Shown: piece by piece, positions 34,695 through 44,175 of the stretch
Position numbering within the stretch: position 1 is the first letter of the stretch
Layout of the letters: each line of letters starts with the position of its first letter
NCBI RefSeq assembly: GCF_001027285.1
Contig: NZ_CP011509.1
Coordinates: 3,170,501-3,234,500, forward strand
DNA from: Archangium gephyra
GTDB lineage: Bacteria > Myxococcota > Myxococcia > Myxococcales > Myxococcaceae
Direction of reading: 5' to 3'
DNA length: 64,000 nucleotides
Notes under the pieces: model-generated
Database searches by the model: none
What the model was told of the DNA's origin: nothing
What the model saw: the letters and a program-made list of their open reading frames with translations, nothing else
Program-made: the position numbers and the translations under genes

Positions 34695-35387
34695 TCAGCG
34701 CTCGAAGCGGTAGCCGAGTCCGCGCACGGTGAGGAAGTGCCGGGGCTCCTCGGGGTCCGGCTCCAGCTTGAGCCGGAGCTGGCGCATGAAGTTGTCCACA
34801 GTGCGGGCGCTGCCCTCGTAGCCGTAGCCCCAGGCGGCGCTGAGCAGCTCCTCGCGGCTGAAGGTGCGCCCCGGGTGCGCGAGAAAGTGGGCCATCAACT
34901 TGAACTCCTGGGCGGTGAACTCCACGGGCTGTCCGCCGCGGGTGACCGTCTTGGCGCTCAGGTCCACCTGCACGTCGCCGAAGCCCACGGTGGGGGGCTG
35001 TCCCTGGACGGGGTAGCGCCGGCGCAGCACCGCCTTGATGCGCGCGAGCAGCTCCTGCAGCCCGAAGGGCTTCACCACGTAGTCGTCCGCGCCCAGGTTG
35101 AGGCCGAGGATCTTGTCCATCTCCGCGCCCTTGGCGCTGAGCACCACCACGGGGATGTCGCGGCCGCGCTGGCGCAGCTCCTTGAGGACCTCGAAGCCGT
35201 TGAGCTCGGGCAGCATGACGTCGAGCACCAGCAGATCCGGCGACTCGTCGAGCGCGCGGGCCAGGCCCTGGCGGCCGTCCTGGGCCTGGAGGACCTCATA
35301 GCCCTCGAAGTTGAGGTTCATGGACAGGCCGGTGAGGATGGCCAGGTCGTCCTCCACCACCAGGATGCGTGTTGGCTTGTCGCTCAT
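34695..35387 (-). CDS. OmpR-family response regulator
   Basis: 230 residues. Receiver domain with DD acidic pair (VVEDD), phospho-acceptor D56 in [10 protein letters not shown] and conserved Lys in VVKPFG. A winged-helix output domain follows (about 130-230) ending in [14 protein letters not shown], the OmpR/PhoB type. The start ATG overlaps the histidine kinase stop in ATGA, so the two are translationally coupled and form a cognate pair. Confidence 0.95.
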   Translation of the reverse strand: MSDKPTRILVVEDDLAILTGLSMNLNFEGYEVLQAQDGRQGLARALDESPDLLVLDVMLPELNGFEVLKELRQRGRDIPVVVLSAKGAEMDKILGLNLGADDYVVKPFGLQELLARIKAVLRRRYPVQGQPPTVGFGDVQVDLSAKTVTRGGQPVEFTAQEFKLMAHFLAHPGRTFSREELLSAAWGYGYEGSARTVDNFMRQLRLKLEPDPEEPRHFLTVRGLGYRFER

Positions 35388-36907
35388 GCCTTCCCCACGG
35401 GGAGCTGGATGGTGAAGCGGCTGCCCTTTCCCAGCTGGCTCTTCAGGGTGATGCGCCCGCCGTGAGCCTCCACGATGTGCTTGGCGATGGCCAGTCCCAA
35501 CCCGCTGCCCTCCGTCTTGCGGGTGAGCAGATTGTCCACTCGATAGAAGCGCTCGAAGATGCGCCGCCGGTCTCTGGGCGCGATGCCCACGCCGTGGTCC
35601 TCCACGGTGATGTCCACCCATTTGCGGGAGGCGCGGACGGTGAGGGTGATGCGCTTGTCGTCCTTGCTGTACTTGTGGGCATTCTGCAGCAGGTTGAGCA
35701 CGGCACCGGCGATGGCCTCCTTGTCCACCTGGACCGAGGGCAGATTCTCGGGCAGGTCCACGGCGAGCCGCAGCTCGCTCTCCAGGCGCTGGGCGCGGAA
35801 GGCCGTCACGGCGGCGTCCACGACGGCGGCCACCGGCAGGACTTCCGGGTGGTACACCTTGCGGCCGCTCTCGATGCGGGCCCAGTCCAGCACGCGCTCG
35901 ACGAGGGTGCTCAGCCGCTCCGTCTCCTGGGTGAGCAGCTGCAGCACCTGCTGGGTCTGCGCGGGGTCCTTCACGCGGCCCAGGGCGAGCGTCTCGACGA
36001 ACATGCGGATGGAGGTGATGGGGGTGCGCAGCTCGTGGCTGACGAGGGAGACGAAGTCCGTCTTCATGCGCGAGAGGCGGGCCTCGCGGTACAGGACGCG
36101 GCCGGTGTAGACGACGCCGAAGGTGAGGGTGACGTAGAAGAGGCCGAGCAGCACCACGTACACCACGCGGTTGCGGGTGGAGGCGCGGGCGACGGGGTCC
36201 TCGCCGGTGGGCACCACGGCGAGCCGGAAGTCCTGGAGGGGAGGGGGCAGCACCTGCTCGGCGAGCACCTGGGGCCCGAGCGCGTTGGCGCGGGCCTGGG
36301 CCACCTCCAGCGCGAGCTTGCCCATGAGGCCCTCGCCGGTGGCCTCCTGGCGGGCGAGGAGGACGAAGCGCACGGGCTCGCTGGACGTCACCTGGACCTC
36401 GGCGCGCGCGGTGAGCAGGGTCTCCAGGGCCTCCTGGGAGAGGCGGACGCCGTACACCACGTCCCCCAGACGCTCGGCGGCGATGAGCGTGGCGCGGCCG
36501 CCCACCATGAGGGAGAAGTGCGAGGTGCCGGAGGGGAAGTCCCCGGCGGAGAACTGGGTGGCCTGCAGGGCGGCGGCGAGCTCCGGGTCGGTGGAGCTCA
36601 CCTGCTTGCCCTCCACGCGAAAGGAGACGGGGGTGGAGAGGAGCCGCCCACCGGAGGCCACCACGCGGGGCTGGCCGTCCAGGAGCTCGAAGCGCGAGGT
36701 TTTCAGTGCCGCGGGCAGGTCCGCGGTGAGGGTCTCGAGCGTGCCCTGCCAGGCGGCCTCCAGCCGTTTCTCCACGGCGGCGCGCTCGTTGATGATGGCC
36801 ACCACGCCGAAGCCGGAGAGCCCGGCCGAGGGCAGCACCACCAGGACGATGAGCAGCGCGAAGGTGCGCCGGAAGCTGAGGATGACGGAGGGTTGAGGGC
36901 TGGGCAC
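35384..36907 (-). CDS. Sensor histidine kinase
   Basis: 507 residues from GTG behind GGAGAGGGG. Transmembrane helices at about 13-38 and 246-268 bracket a ~200-residue periplasmic sensor region with no recognised fold. HisKA carries SHELRTPI (phospho-His near residue 291) and the ATPase domain has [16 protein letters not shown] and GSGLGLAI. It should autophosphorylate and pass phosphate to the overlapping OmpR regulator. A lipoprotein gene 62 bp upstream may supply a signal input. Confidence 0.94.
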   Translation of the reverse strand: MPSPQPSVILSFRRTFALLIVLVVLPSAGLSGFGVVAIINERAAVEKRLEAAWQGTLETLTADLPAALKTSRFELLDGQPRVVASGGRLLSTPVSFRVEGKQVSSTDPELAAALQATQFSAGDFPSGTSHFSLMVGGRATLIAAERLGDVVYGVRLSQEALETLLTARAEVQVTSSEPVRFVLLARQEATGEGLMGKLALEVAQARANALGPQVLAEQVLPPPLQDFRLAVVPTGEDPVARASTRNRVVYVVLLGLFYVTLTFGVVYTGRVLYREARLSRMKTDFVSLVSHELRTPITSIRMFVETLALGRVKDPAQTQQVLQLLTQETERLSTLVERVLDWARIESGRKVYHPEVLPVAAVVDAAVTAFRAQRLESELRLAVDLPENLPSVQVDKEAIAGAVLNLLQNAHKYSKDDKRITLTVRASRKWVDITVEDHGVGIAPRDRRRIFERFYRVDNLLTRKTEGSGLGLAIAKHIVEAHGGRITLKSQLGKGSRFTIQLPVGKA

Positions 36908-36969
36908 GGCCCCTCTCCTTTACCTCTCCGGTGGGCGGGGTGCTCGACTTCGTTGGGTGCCGGGGCGCG

Positions 36970-37554
36970 TTACAGGGAGCCTGCGTCGGGCTCGGGGCCG
37001 GCGTCCGGCGTGGAGCCGCCGATGGCGGGCGGCGTGCCGGCCAGCATGAGGCGCTCGCGGGTGATGGCGAAGAGCGTGGTGCGGGCGAGCTCGGGGGCGC
37101 GATCCCTGTCCTTGCCCAGCCAGGTGACGACGACGCCGCAGGGGGTGTCATCGTCCCAGGCGACGACCTGCGTCATGCCGGGGACGGGCTCGCGGCGGGC
37201 GGCGGCCTTGCCGAGCGCGGGAATCTCCACGCCCCCGGCGCGCAGGGTGGGGGCGAGCAGTCCGCGCACGTCCTGTCCGTCGGGCAGCTTGTGGCAGTCG
37301 TAGGCGATGGAGACGGTGACGTCCTTCTGCTCCGCCGAGCGGAAGGTGCAGAGCGGCCCGCAGGTGGGGCACGTCCGCTCCTCCTTCACGGTGAAGCCGG
37401 GCAGGGCGTCGCGAAGCTCGGGGGTGATGAGGCCCTCGCAGGTGAGGGCGCTCGGGGGAGGCAGCACGCCCGCGTCCGGCGCGCCCGCGTCCCGTGAGCG
37501 GCATGCACCGAGCGCCAGTGCCAGCACCACTCCCGCGCCCCGTCCGACCCTCAT
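36970..37554 (-). CDS. Lipoprotein upstream of two-component system
   Basis: 194 residues from ATG 37554 behind GAGGGAG; the longer frame upstream is excluded because the lipoprotein signal LALALGAC starts here. A mature region with paired Cys (CPTCGPLC) and a Pro/Asp-rich end (STPDAGPEPDAG) follows. No family was recognised. It is the first gene of the operon with the histidine kinase, regulator and envelope protein, and may be an accessory sensor. Confidence 0.68.
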   Translation of the reverse strand: MRVGRGAGVVLALALGACRSRDAGAPDAGVLPPPSALTCEGLITPELRDALPGFTVKEERTCPTCGPLCTFRSAEQKDVTVSIAYDCHKLPDGQDVRGLLAPTLRAGGVEIPALGKAAARREPVPGMTQVVAWDDDTPCGVVVTWLGKDRDRAPELARTTLFAITRERLMLAGTPPAIGGSTPDAGPEPDAGSL

Positions 37555-37750
37555 CCCTGGCTCCCTCTGTGTCCGCATACCCGTGAGGCGGCGGATGGTA
37601 GACCGGCCTGCCCCCCACGTGGCCACGGGGAAGTGCTGGCCTGCCCGCTGGCCGACGCTGCGCCGCTCGCCTGCCTGTTGGGAAGCCTCGTTCCCGGGTG
37701 GGGTGTGGTCTAAGCTGCGCCTCCCCCTCGTCCCTCGGGAGAATTGCCCC

Positions 37751-38752
37751 ATGCGCGCCAGTGTCATCGGCTCCGGCTCCTTCGGTACCGCCCTCGCCAA
37801 CGTGCTCGCCGTGAATTGTGAGCAGGTGGGCCTGTGGGGCCGGGATGCCGCCCTCGCCGACGCCATCAACACCCGCCACGAGAACTCCGGTTACCTCCCC
37901 GGCATCCCCATCTCCCCGCGCGTCCAGGCCACCACGAGCCTCAAGGCGGCGCTGGAGGGCGCGGAGCTGGTGGTGCTGGCCACGCCCAGCCATGCCACGC
38001 GCGACGTCGTCTCCCAGGCGCTCTCGTACCTGCCCAAGCACGCGCCCCTCGTCACGGTGGCCAAGGGGATTGAGAACGAGACGCTCCTCACCATGACGGA
38101 GCTGCTCGAGGACTGCCTGCCCGAGGAGCACCACCCCTACATCGCCGTGCTCTCCGGCCCCAGCTTCGCCAAGGAGCTGGCCCAGCGCATGCCCACCGTC
38201 GTCACCATCGCCTCGCACTGGGACAAGGTGGCCGTGCGCTGCCAGAAGGCGCTGCAGACGGAGACGTTCCGCTCCTACACCTCCAATGACGTGGTGGGGG
38301 TGCAGTACGGCGGGGCGCTGAAGAACGTCATCGCCATCGCCGCCGGCATCGCGGATGGGCTGGGCATGGGCCACAATGCCCGCGCCGCCATCATCACCCG
38401 CGGCCTGGCGGAGATTACGCGCCTGGCGGTGCGCAAGGGCGGCAATCCCCTCACGCTCTCGGGGCTGTCCGGCATGGGGGACCTGGTGCTCACCTGCACC
38501 GGCGAGCTCAGCCGCAACCGGCACGTGGGCATGGAGCTGGGCCGCGGCCGCGTGCTCGAGGAGATCCTCGGCGACATGAAGCAGGTGGCCGAGGGCGTGA
38601 AGACGGCGAAGAGCGCGCGGGACTTGTCGCGCAAGGTGGGGGTGGAGCTGCCCATCTGCGATCAGGTGTACGCCATCGCCTACGAGGGCAAGAGTGCCCG
38701 CGCGGCGGTGGTGGAGCTGATGACGCGCCAGCCCAAGTCCGAGCTGGTGTGA
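37751..38752 (+). CDS. gpsA: Glycerol-3-phosphate dehydrogenase [NAD(P)+]
   Basis: 333 residues; ATG behind CGGGAG. The N-terminal NAD-binding motif GSGSFGTALA (residues 7-16), VTVAKGIE, SGPSFAKE and the C-terminal GGALKNVIAIAAGI with catalytic Lys are all present, and length fits the family. It reduces dihydroxyacetone phosphate to sn-glycerol-3-phosphate for phospholipid synthesis in the cytosol. Divergent from the lipoprotein gene, convergent with the membrane wHTH gene. Confidence 0.97.
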   Translation: MRASVIGSGSFGTALANVLAVNCEQVGLWGRDAALADAINTRHENSGYLPGIPISPRVQATTSLKAALEGAELVVLATPSHATRDVVSQALSYLPKHAPLVTVAKGIENETLLTMTELLEDCLPEEHHPYIAVLSGPSFAKELAQRMPTVVTIASHWDKVAVRCQKALQTETFRSYTSNDVVGVQYGGALKNVIAIAAGIADGLGMGHNARAAIITRGLAEITRLAVRKGGNPLTLSGLSGMGDLVLTCTGELSRNRHVGMELGRGRVLEEILGDMKQVAEGVKTAKSARDLSRKVGVELPICDQVYAIAYEGKSARAAVVELMTRQPKSELV

Positions 38753-38773
38753 GGGGGAGCAGCGGGGCGGCGC

Positions 38774-39205
38774 TCAGTAGGCGGCGCCACCCACGCCCTT
38801 CACGCGCCACACCGTCTGGCGCTGGGTGGTGGTGTGCGAGATGAGCACGCCATCCTGCTGCATCTGGTCCAACAGCCGCACCAGCTTGCTGCGGTCCAGG
38901 CCGGTGGCCGACGCGAGCGCCGGAGTCTCCAGGCCCGCGGGGTAGCGGCGCAGCTCATCGACGATGAGCTTCTTGAACTCGGCCTTCACGGCACCGTCCA
39001 TGTCCTGGGCCTTGGAGGCCTGGAGGATGGCGGCGGTGATGAGCCCCAGCACCACCATGGCCAGGGCCGGGTAGACGATGTGGCTGTTGCGCTCGAGCAT
39101 CTCGAAATAGTTCGGGTCCACCGACGAGGCGGGCTTTTCGAGGCTCGTTCCCAGGCCGGGGATGGGCGTCAGCGCCAGCAGGGAGGGGGAGAAGAGGGAG
39201 GGCAT
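38774..39205 (-). CDS. Membrane-anchored winged-helix protein
   Basis: 143 residues from the ATG at 39205 (a TTG at 39250 is possible but has no better leader). A transmembrane helix at about 42-63 precedes a basic/acidic linker and a C-terminal domain (about 80-140) of winged-helix type: LETPALASATGLDRSKLVRLLDQM followed by the wing TQRQTVWRVKG. The arrangement places a DNA-binding-like domain at the membrane. It lies 61 bp downstream of hflX on the same strand. Targets are unknown. Confidence 0.65.
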   Translation of the reverse strand: MPSLFSPSLLALTPIPGLGTSLEKPASSVDPNYFEMLERNSHIVYPALAMVVLGLITAAILQASKAQDMDGAVKAEFKKLIVDELRRYPAGLETPALASATGLDRSKLVRLLDQMQQDGVLISHTTTQRQTVWRVKGVGGAAY

Positions 39206-39266
39206 GAGCAAGGCACCGGGACTGTAGAAGGCCCCGGTGCCTGCCCGCAACCCCCGGCCCCGGGGC

Positions 39267-41024
39267 CTACGCCGCCCCGAGGTTCTGCGTGGGCTCCTCG
39301 GCGTCCTCGAGAGGCTCCTCCGAGGGGGCCTCGTCGAACCCGATGGTCCCGTGGGTGTGCGACGCGTCCCGGGTGACGACCCCGAGGTTGCGCGAGGCGC
39401 CCTCGGCGAAGAGGGTGGTGTCCGCCTTGGCCAGCAGGGCGGCCAAGCCCTCGCGGCTCGCGGCGCTGATGGCCACGCCGCCGGAGGTGCGCAGCAGCGA
39501 GCCCACCTCTTCCGGGGTGAGCAGGTCCGCCTTGTTCCACACCATGAGGCGCGGCTTCTGCATCAGGTCCAGTGAGTCGAGGATGTTCTCGACGGCCTGC
39601 ACCTGCTCGTCGCGGGAGGGATCGCTCGCGTCCACCACGTGCAGCAGCAGGTCCGCGTCGTACAGCTCCTCGAGCGTGGCGCGGAAGGCGGCCACCAGGT
39701 CCTTGGGCAGGTCCCGGATGAAGCCCACCGTGTCGGTGATGATGACCTCGCGCTCCTGGGGGAAGCGCAGCCGGCGGCTGGTGGGGTCCAACGTGGCGAA
39801 CAGCTTGTTCTCCGCGAGCACCTCGGAGCCGGTGATGGCGTTGAGGAGCGTGGACTTGCCCGCGTTGGTGTAGCCCACGATGGAGATGACGGGCAACTCG
39901 CGGCGGTTGCGCTGGGCCCGGCGGACCTCGCGCTCCCGGGAGAGGGCGTCGATGCGCTTCTCCAGGTGGTTGATGCGATCGCGCGCGCGGCGGCGGTCGA
40001 TTTCCAGCTTCGTCTCACCGGGGCCACGCCCGCCGATACCACCGGCCAGACGGCTCAGCGAGGTGTCGCTCTGCACCAGGCGGGGCAAGCGGTACTTGAG
40101 CTGGGCCAGCTCGACCTGGAGCTTGCCCTCGGCGCTCTGCGCCCGCTGGGCGAAGATGTCGAGGATGAGCTGGCTGCGGTCGATGACCTTGAGGCTGGTG
40201 GCCTCGCTGATGTGGCGGCCCTGGGAGGGGGTGAGGTCCTTGTCGAAGATGAGGACGTCCGCCATGGCCTGCATGGAGCGCAGGTTGAGATCCTCCAGCT
40301 TGCCGCGGCCGATGAGGTAGCGAGGGTCCGCCTCGCGGCGCATCTGCAGCACGCTGTCGATGACCTCGACGCCCGCGGTGCGCGCGAGCTCCTTGAGCTC
40401 GGCGAGGCTGGCCTCGGCCTGGGCGCGGTTGCCGTTGAGGCACACGGCCACGAGGATGGCCTTGTCGCGGCCCGACACGGTGCGCGCGGCGGCCTTGCGG
40501 TTGAGCTCCTCCTCGAGGGCTTCCAGGGTGTCGAGCACGTCCGGCTGGCTGTCGTGGACGTCCGGCAGGGTGGTGACGCTCCAGAAGTCACCGGTGCCGT
40601 TCTCGGGCACGAGGTGCGCGTAGTGCAGCACGCCGGGCAGGCCGGTGTCGCCCACGCCCACGGCGGCGACCATGTCCAGGCGCAGCAGCGCGAGGTCCGT
40701 CAGGTCGTCCTTGGTGAGCGGCTCGCTCTTGAGGTGGGTGTGCACCAGGCGCAAGCCACGCAGACGCACCTGTCCGGCGCGGGCACGGCCGATGTCCGGC
40801 AACTCCAGCTTGTGGGCATTGCCCACCACCACGTACTCGATCTCTCCCTTGCGGTTGAGCAGGACGCCGACCTGGCGGTTGGTTTCCCGGGAGAGCTCGG
40901 TGAGGTGACGGGCGAGCTCGGGGGAGACGATCTCATGGGGCGAGACGCGACGGCGGTAGGTGTTGCGCAACCGGCTCTGCTCGCTTGCCTTGAGTCCGAG
41001 GGTGTTTCCGTAGATTTCCTTCAA
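39267..41024 (-). CDS. hflX: GTPase HflX
   Basis: 585 residues from TTG at 41024, which has AAGGA five bases upstream; a GTG at 41066 would add 14 residues without a clear ribosome site. A long N-terminal extension (about 1-180, MKEIYGNTLGLK) precedes the HflX core with RRREADPRYLIGRGKLED, GGRGPGETKLEIDRR and the G domain: VGYTNAGKST (G1), DTVGFIRDLP (G3), NKADLL (G4). HflX binds the 50S subunit and rescues or splits stalled and heat-stressed ribosomes. The C-terminal acidic tail is typical of neither E. coli nor Gram-positive forms. Confidence 0.95.
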   Translation of the reverse strand: MKEIYGNTLGLKASEQSRLRNTYRRRVSPHEIVSPELARHLTELSRETNRQVGVLLNRKGEIEYVVVGNAHKLELPDIGRARAGQVRLRGLRLVHTHLKSEPLTKDDLTDLALLRLDMVAAVGVGDTGLPGVLHYAHLVPENGTGDFWSVTTLPDVHDSQPDVLDTLEALEEELNRKAAARTVSGRDKAILVAVCLNGNRAQAEASLAELKELARTAGVEVIDSVLQMRREADPRYLIGRGKLEDLNLRSMQAMADVLIFDKDLTPSQGRHISEATSLKVIDRSQLILDIFAQRAQSAEGKLQVELAQLKYRLPRLVQSDTSLSRLAGGIGGRGPGETKLEIDRRRARDRINHLEKRIDALSREREVRRAQRNRRELPVISIVGYTNAGKSTLLNAITGSEVLAENKLFATLDPTSRRLRFPQEREVIITDTVGFIRDLPKDLVAAFRATLEELYDADLLLHVVDASDPSRDEQVQAVENILDSLDLMQKPRLMVWNKADLLTPEEVGSLLRTSGGVAISAASREGLAALLAKADTTLFAEGASRNLGVVTRDASHTHGTIGFDEAPSEEPLEDAEEPTQNLGAA

Positions 41025-41226
41025 AAGTGTCCTTCTCCCGCGCGGAGGGAAGGGCGCCCGCGCCACGCCGTCGACCTGTCCCTTGTCACTTCTTGAGGAT
41101 AGGTGCCTTCGGCCCCGGATTCACCTCCGGGGTTCCCGAATGCCCGACCTCATACAACACGCCTTGGCGGCGACTCCTTCCAGCATGGACCGGATTCGGG
41201 GGTCCCTCCTGACACCTTGGATGGCA

Positions 41227-41232
41227 TAACTT
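41227..41232 (+). promoter_or_regulatory. Candidate -10 of proB
   Basis: TAACTT ends 6 bp before the GTG start of proB and no Shine-Dalgarno sequence is visible, consistent with a leaderless transcript. No convincing -35. Confidence 0.3.
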
Positions 41233-41238
41233 GGACAT

Positions 41239-42366
41239 GTGACCTCTTCCGGACGAGACGCGGTGCGCGCCGCTCGGCGCGTGGTGGTGAAGATCGGGAC
41301 CAACGCCCTCACGAATGCCACGGGGCGCTTCAACCGGGCCCACTTCGAGGCGCTGGGCGAGGATCTGCTGTGGGCGGCCCAGGGCCGGGAGCTGGTGGTG
41401 GTGTCCAGCGGCGCCATCGCGCTGGGCGTGGAGCGGCTGGGGCTGCCCGCGCGTCCCAAGGACATTCCCGGCAAGCAGGCGTGCGCGGCGGTGGGCCAGA
41501 GCCGGCTGATGCAGGCGTACGAGGAGGCCTTCGGCAAGGCGGACCGGCGGGTCGCCCAGGTGCTCCTCACCCATGGCGACGTGCAGGACCGGCGGCGCTA
41601 CCTCAACGTGAAGCACGCGCTGGAGCGCCTCATCGAGGCCCAGGTGGTGCCCATCATCAACGAGAACGACACCGTCTCCGTGGATGAGCTCAAGTTCGGT
41701 GACAACGACACCCTGGCCGCCCTGGTGGCGGGCGTGGTGGAGGCGGACGTGCTCGTCGTGCTCTCGGACGTGGAGGGCCTCTTCACCGCCGACCCGCGCA
41801 AGGACCCCAACGCCCGCCTGCTGCCCCAGGTGGACGCCGTCACTCCCGAGCTGCTCGCCCTGGCCGGAGGCTCCGGCTCCCTCGTGGGGACGGGGGGAAT
41901 GGCCACCAAGATTCGCGCCGCCGCCCGCGTCACCGAGCTCGGCGTCCGCTGTCTCATCACCTCGGGGGCCGTGCCCGGCCGCCTGCGCTCCGTGCTGTCC
42001 GGCGAGCCCGTGGGCACCCTCTTCGAGACCTCCGGCTCCCGGCGCAGCGCGCGCATGGCGTGGATCGCCCACGCGCTCAAGCCCAAGGGCAAGCTGGTGG
42101 TGGACTCGGGGGCGCGCGAGGCCGTCGTCGCCGGCAAGCGCAGCCTGCTGCCCTCGGGCATCCGTCAGGTGGAGGGGGACTTCGGCCGGGGAGACCCCGT
42201 GGATCTCACCGACGAGCACGGGCGGGTGTTCGCCCGCGGCCTCAGCGCCTATGACGATGGGGAGCTGCGGCGCATCGCCGGCCTCAAGAGCGCCGATATC
42301 GAGTCCGTGCTCGGCTACCGGTACCTCGACGAGGCCGTGCACCGCGATGACCTGGCGGTGCTGTAG
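41239..42366 (+). CDS. proB: Glutamate 5-kinase
   Basis: 375 residues from GTG. An amino-acid kinase domain with VVVKIGTNALT, VSSGAIALG, PIINENDTVS and KFGDNDTLAALVAG, followed by a C-terminal PUA domain (about 285-365). It phosphorylates glutamate to gamma-glutamyl phosphate, the first step of proline synthesis. No proA is adjacent. The neighbour downstream is convergent with a 7-bp gap. Confidence 0.97.
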   Translation: MTSSGRDAVRAARRVVVKIGTNALTNATGRFNRAHFEALGEDLLWAAQGRELVVVSSGAIALGVERLGLPARPKDIPGKQACAAVGQSRLMQAYEEAFGKADRRVAQVLLTHGDVQDRRRYLNVKHALERLIEAQVVPIINENDTVSVDELKFGDNDTLAALVAGVVEADVLVVLSDVEGLFTADPRKDPNARLLPQVDAVTPELLALAGGSGSLVGTGGMATKIRAAARVTELGVRCLITSGAVPGRLRSVLSGEPVGTLFETSGSRRSARMAWIAHALKPKGKLVVDSGAREAVVAGKRSLLPSGIRQVEGDFGRGDPVDLTDEHGRVFARGLSAYDDGELRRIAGLKSADIESVLGYRYLDEAVHRDDLAVL

Positions 42367-42373
42367 GGGACGG

Positions 42374-42844
42374 CTAGATGGGCCGGCCGGAGCCGCCCAC
42401 GGCGGCGTCCTCGCTCAGGTCCATCAGCGCGCGGAACTCGGGCGAGTCCACCTTCATGAGCAGCAGCGAGACCTCCAGGTCGCCCGGGTAGCGGCCCAGC
42501 TGCACCCGGCGCTCCTGCCCGTGCAGCAGCGCCAGCTCCGAGTGGCCCTTGAGCTCCGGCAGCATCAAGTCCAGCTCCAGGTGGAACGTCTCGCCCTCGG
42601 CCGTGGGGGTGAGCACCAGGCGGTAGTCCGGCTGGCTCGCGCCCGGCTTGCGCCGCTCGGCGCGCACCGTGCGGCCCGTCTCCCCGAGCAGCTTGGGCTG
42701 CGCCACCAGCCGGCCCTCGCGCCGCACCTCCAGCGCGAAGTACAGCGGCTCGGCCTCCGCCTGCGTGGGTACCGCCGAGATGCAGGCCAGTCCCACCAGC
42801 GCCAGCCCGAGCCAGGCCTTCTTGATGAGGGGGGAGCGCGTCAT
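42374..42844 (-). CDS. Small secreted protein
   Basis: 156 residues from ATG 42844 with a Sec signal (AWLGLALVGLACISAVPTQA). The mature part is beta-rich: LYFALEVRREGRLVAQPKLL, YRLVLTPTAEGETFHLELDL, RVQLGRYPGDLEVSLLLMKV. The pattern resembles small periplasmic proteins that dimerise as beta sandwiches, but no family was recognised. Confidence 0.6.
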   Translation of the reverse strand: MTRSPLIKKAWLGLALVGLACISAVPTQAEAEPLYFALEVRREGRLVAQPKLLGETGRTVRAERRKPGASQPDYRLVLTPTAEGETFHLELDLMLPELKGHSELALLHGQERRVQLGRYPGDLEVSLLLMKVDSPEFRALMDLSEDAAVGGSGRPI

Positions 42845-43155
42845 GTGGGTCCTCGCAGTGCGTGCGGCCGGACGAGCGCCGCTCCGATCAGGCAGATGCG
42901 CCGTCGCTTCCAAGGAATATCCCAGTTGCCCGCCGTTCGCGAGCCCGCCTGCCGCGAACGCCTGCTCGCCAACCCCGGGGTCGGTTCCGCTCACCCATGG
43001 ACACACCTGGACGTGCGTTCAGCAAAAAGCTGTTCAGGTACTGTTCCTCCGGGTAGATCCACGATCGCACGGAGCGTGAGCGGACATCCGTCCGTTCTCA
43101 CGGCACCCTGCCTTGACCCGGCCTGACGCTTTTGCGCATTGTCGAAAACCTTCCG
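42845..43155. other. Divergent intergenic region, 311 bp
   Basis: Separates the small secreted protein from the WYL regulator pair. It holds promoters for both, but no hexamer pair is convincing: TTGACC at 43113-43118 lacks a good -10 at 17 bp. A run of A at 43024-43028 and the short inverted GGACATCCGTCC (43082-43093) are the only local features. No gene was seen. Confidence 0.4.
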
Positions 43156-44175
43156 ATGGACCGTACCGAACGCCTCCTCGATCTCGTCGCGCTGTTCCTG
43201 GATGCTCGGGAACCAATCTCCTGGGCGGAGCTGCGTGAGCACTTCCCCGCCGACTACATGGGCATTTCCGATGATGCCGCCGAACGCAAGTTCGAGCGCG
43301 ACAAGGCGGAGCTGCTCGAGCTGGGCTTCCCCCTCACCTACATCCAGGGAGATGACGAGCGGAAGGACGGCTACGTCGTCGACCGCGACGCCTACTACCT
43401 GCCCGAGGTGGACCTCACCAAGGAGGAGCTGGCCGTCCTCTACGCCGCGGGCAGCGCCGCGCTGACGTCCGGGGCCTTCCCCGGCCGCGACGACCTGTCC
43501 CACGCGCTGCGGAAGATCGGCTTCTTCGCGGGCCATGCGCTGCCCACCCCGCGCGTGCGCATGGAGCTGGGCTCGGAGCAGGATGGGCCGCAGCTCGCCG
43601 CGCACCTGGAGGCGCTCTGGGAAGCCTGCGCCTCGCACAAGTGGGTGCAGATGTCCTACGCCTCGCCCAAGCGGCCGGACCTCACGGAGCGCAAGGTGGA
43701 CCCGTACGGCCTGGTGCTGCGCCGGGGCATCTGGACGCTGGTGGGCTACTGCCACCTGCGCCAGGGCGTGCGCACCTTCCACGTGCACCGCATCCGCACG
43801 CTCAAGGCGAACACCGCCCGGCCGCGCACCCCGGACTTCGAGGTGCCCGAGGGCTTCGCCTTCGACAACCACGTCGCCAGCTACCCCTGGCAGCACCGCT
43901 TCCACGAGAGCGTGAGCGCGCGCCTGCGCCTCACCGGCGAGCTGATGGCCCGCGGGGCCGCGCTCTTCCCGGGGGCCTCCGTGGCTCCGGCCGAGGACGG
44001 GGAGGGCGTGCTGGTGGAGCTGCCGGTGACGTTCCTGGATGGCCTGCTGCGCTTCTGCCTGCAACTGGGGCCGGAGTGCCGCGTGGAGGCGCCCGAGGAT
44101 GCCCGGCAGCGGGTGAAGGCCATGGCCTCGAGCATCGTCGAGAAGCACGCGGCGCGTGAGGAGGTGGCGGCATGA
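43156..44175 (+). CDS. WYL-domain regulator, PafB-like
   Basis: 339 residues from ATG 43156; a TTG 24 bp upstream is less likely. The N-terminal winged helix (RLLDLVALFLDAREPISWAELREHF, then DAAERKFERDKAELLELG) is followed by a WYL domain (about 170-240: VQMSYASPKRPDLTERKVDPYGLVLRRG, WTLVGYCHLR). The stop overlaps the next start in ATGA and the next gene is a second WYL protein. This tandem matches PafB-PafC, which in actinobacteria activates a RecA-independent DNA damage response. Confidence 0.87.
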   Translation: MDRTERLLDLVALFLDAREPISWAELREHFPADYMGISDDAAERKFERDKAELLELGFPLTYIQGDDERKDGYVVDRDAYYLPEVDLTKEELAVLYAAGSAALTSGAFPGRDDLSHALRKIGFFAGHALPTPRVRMELGSEQDGPQLAAHLEALWEACASHKWVQMSYASPKRPDLTERKVDPYGLVLRRGIWTLVGYCHLRQGVRTFHVHRIRTLKANTARPRTPDFEVPEGFAFDNHVASYPWQHRFHESVSARLRLTGELMARGAALFPGASVAPAEDGEGVLVELPVTFLDGLLRFCLQLGPECRVEAPEDARQRVKAMASSIVEKHAAREEVAA

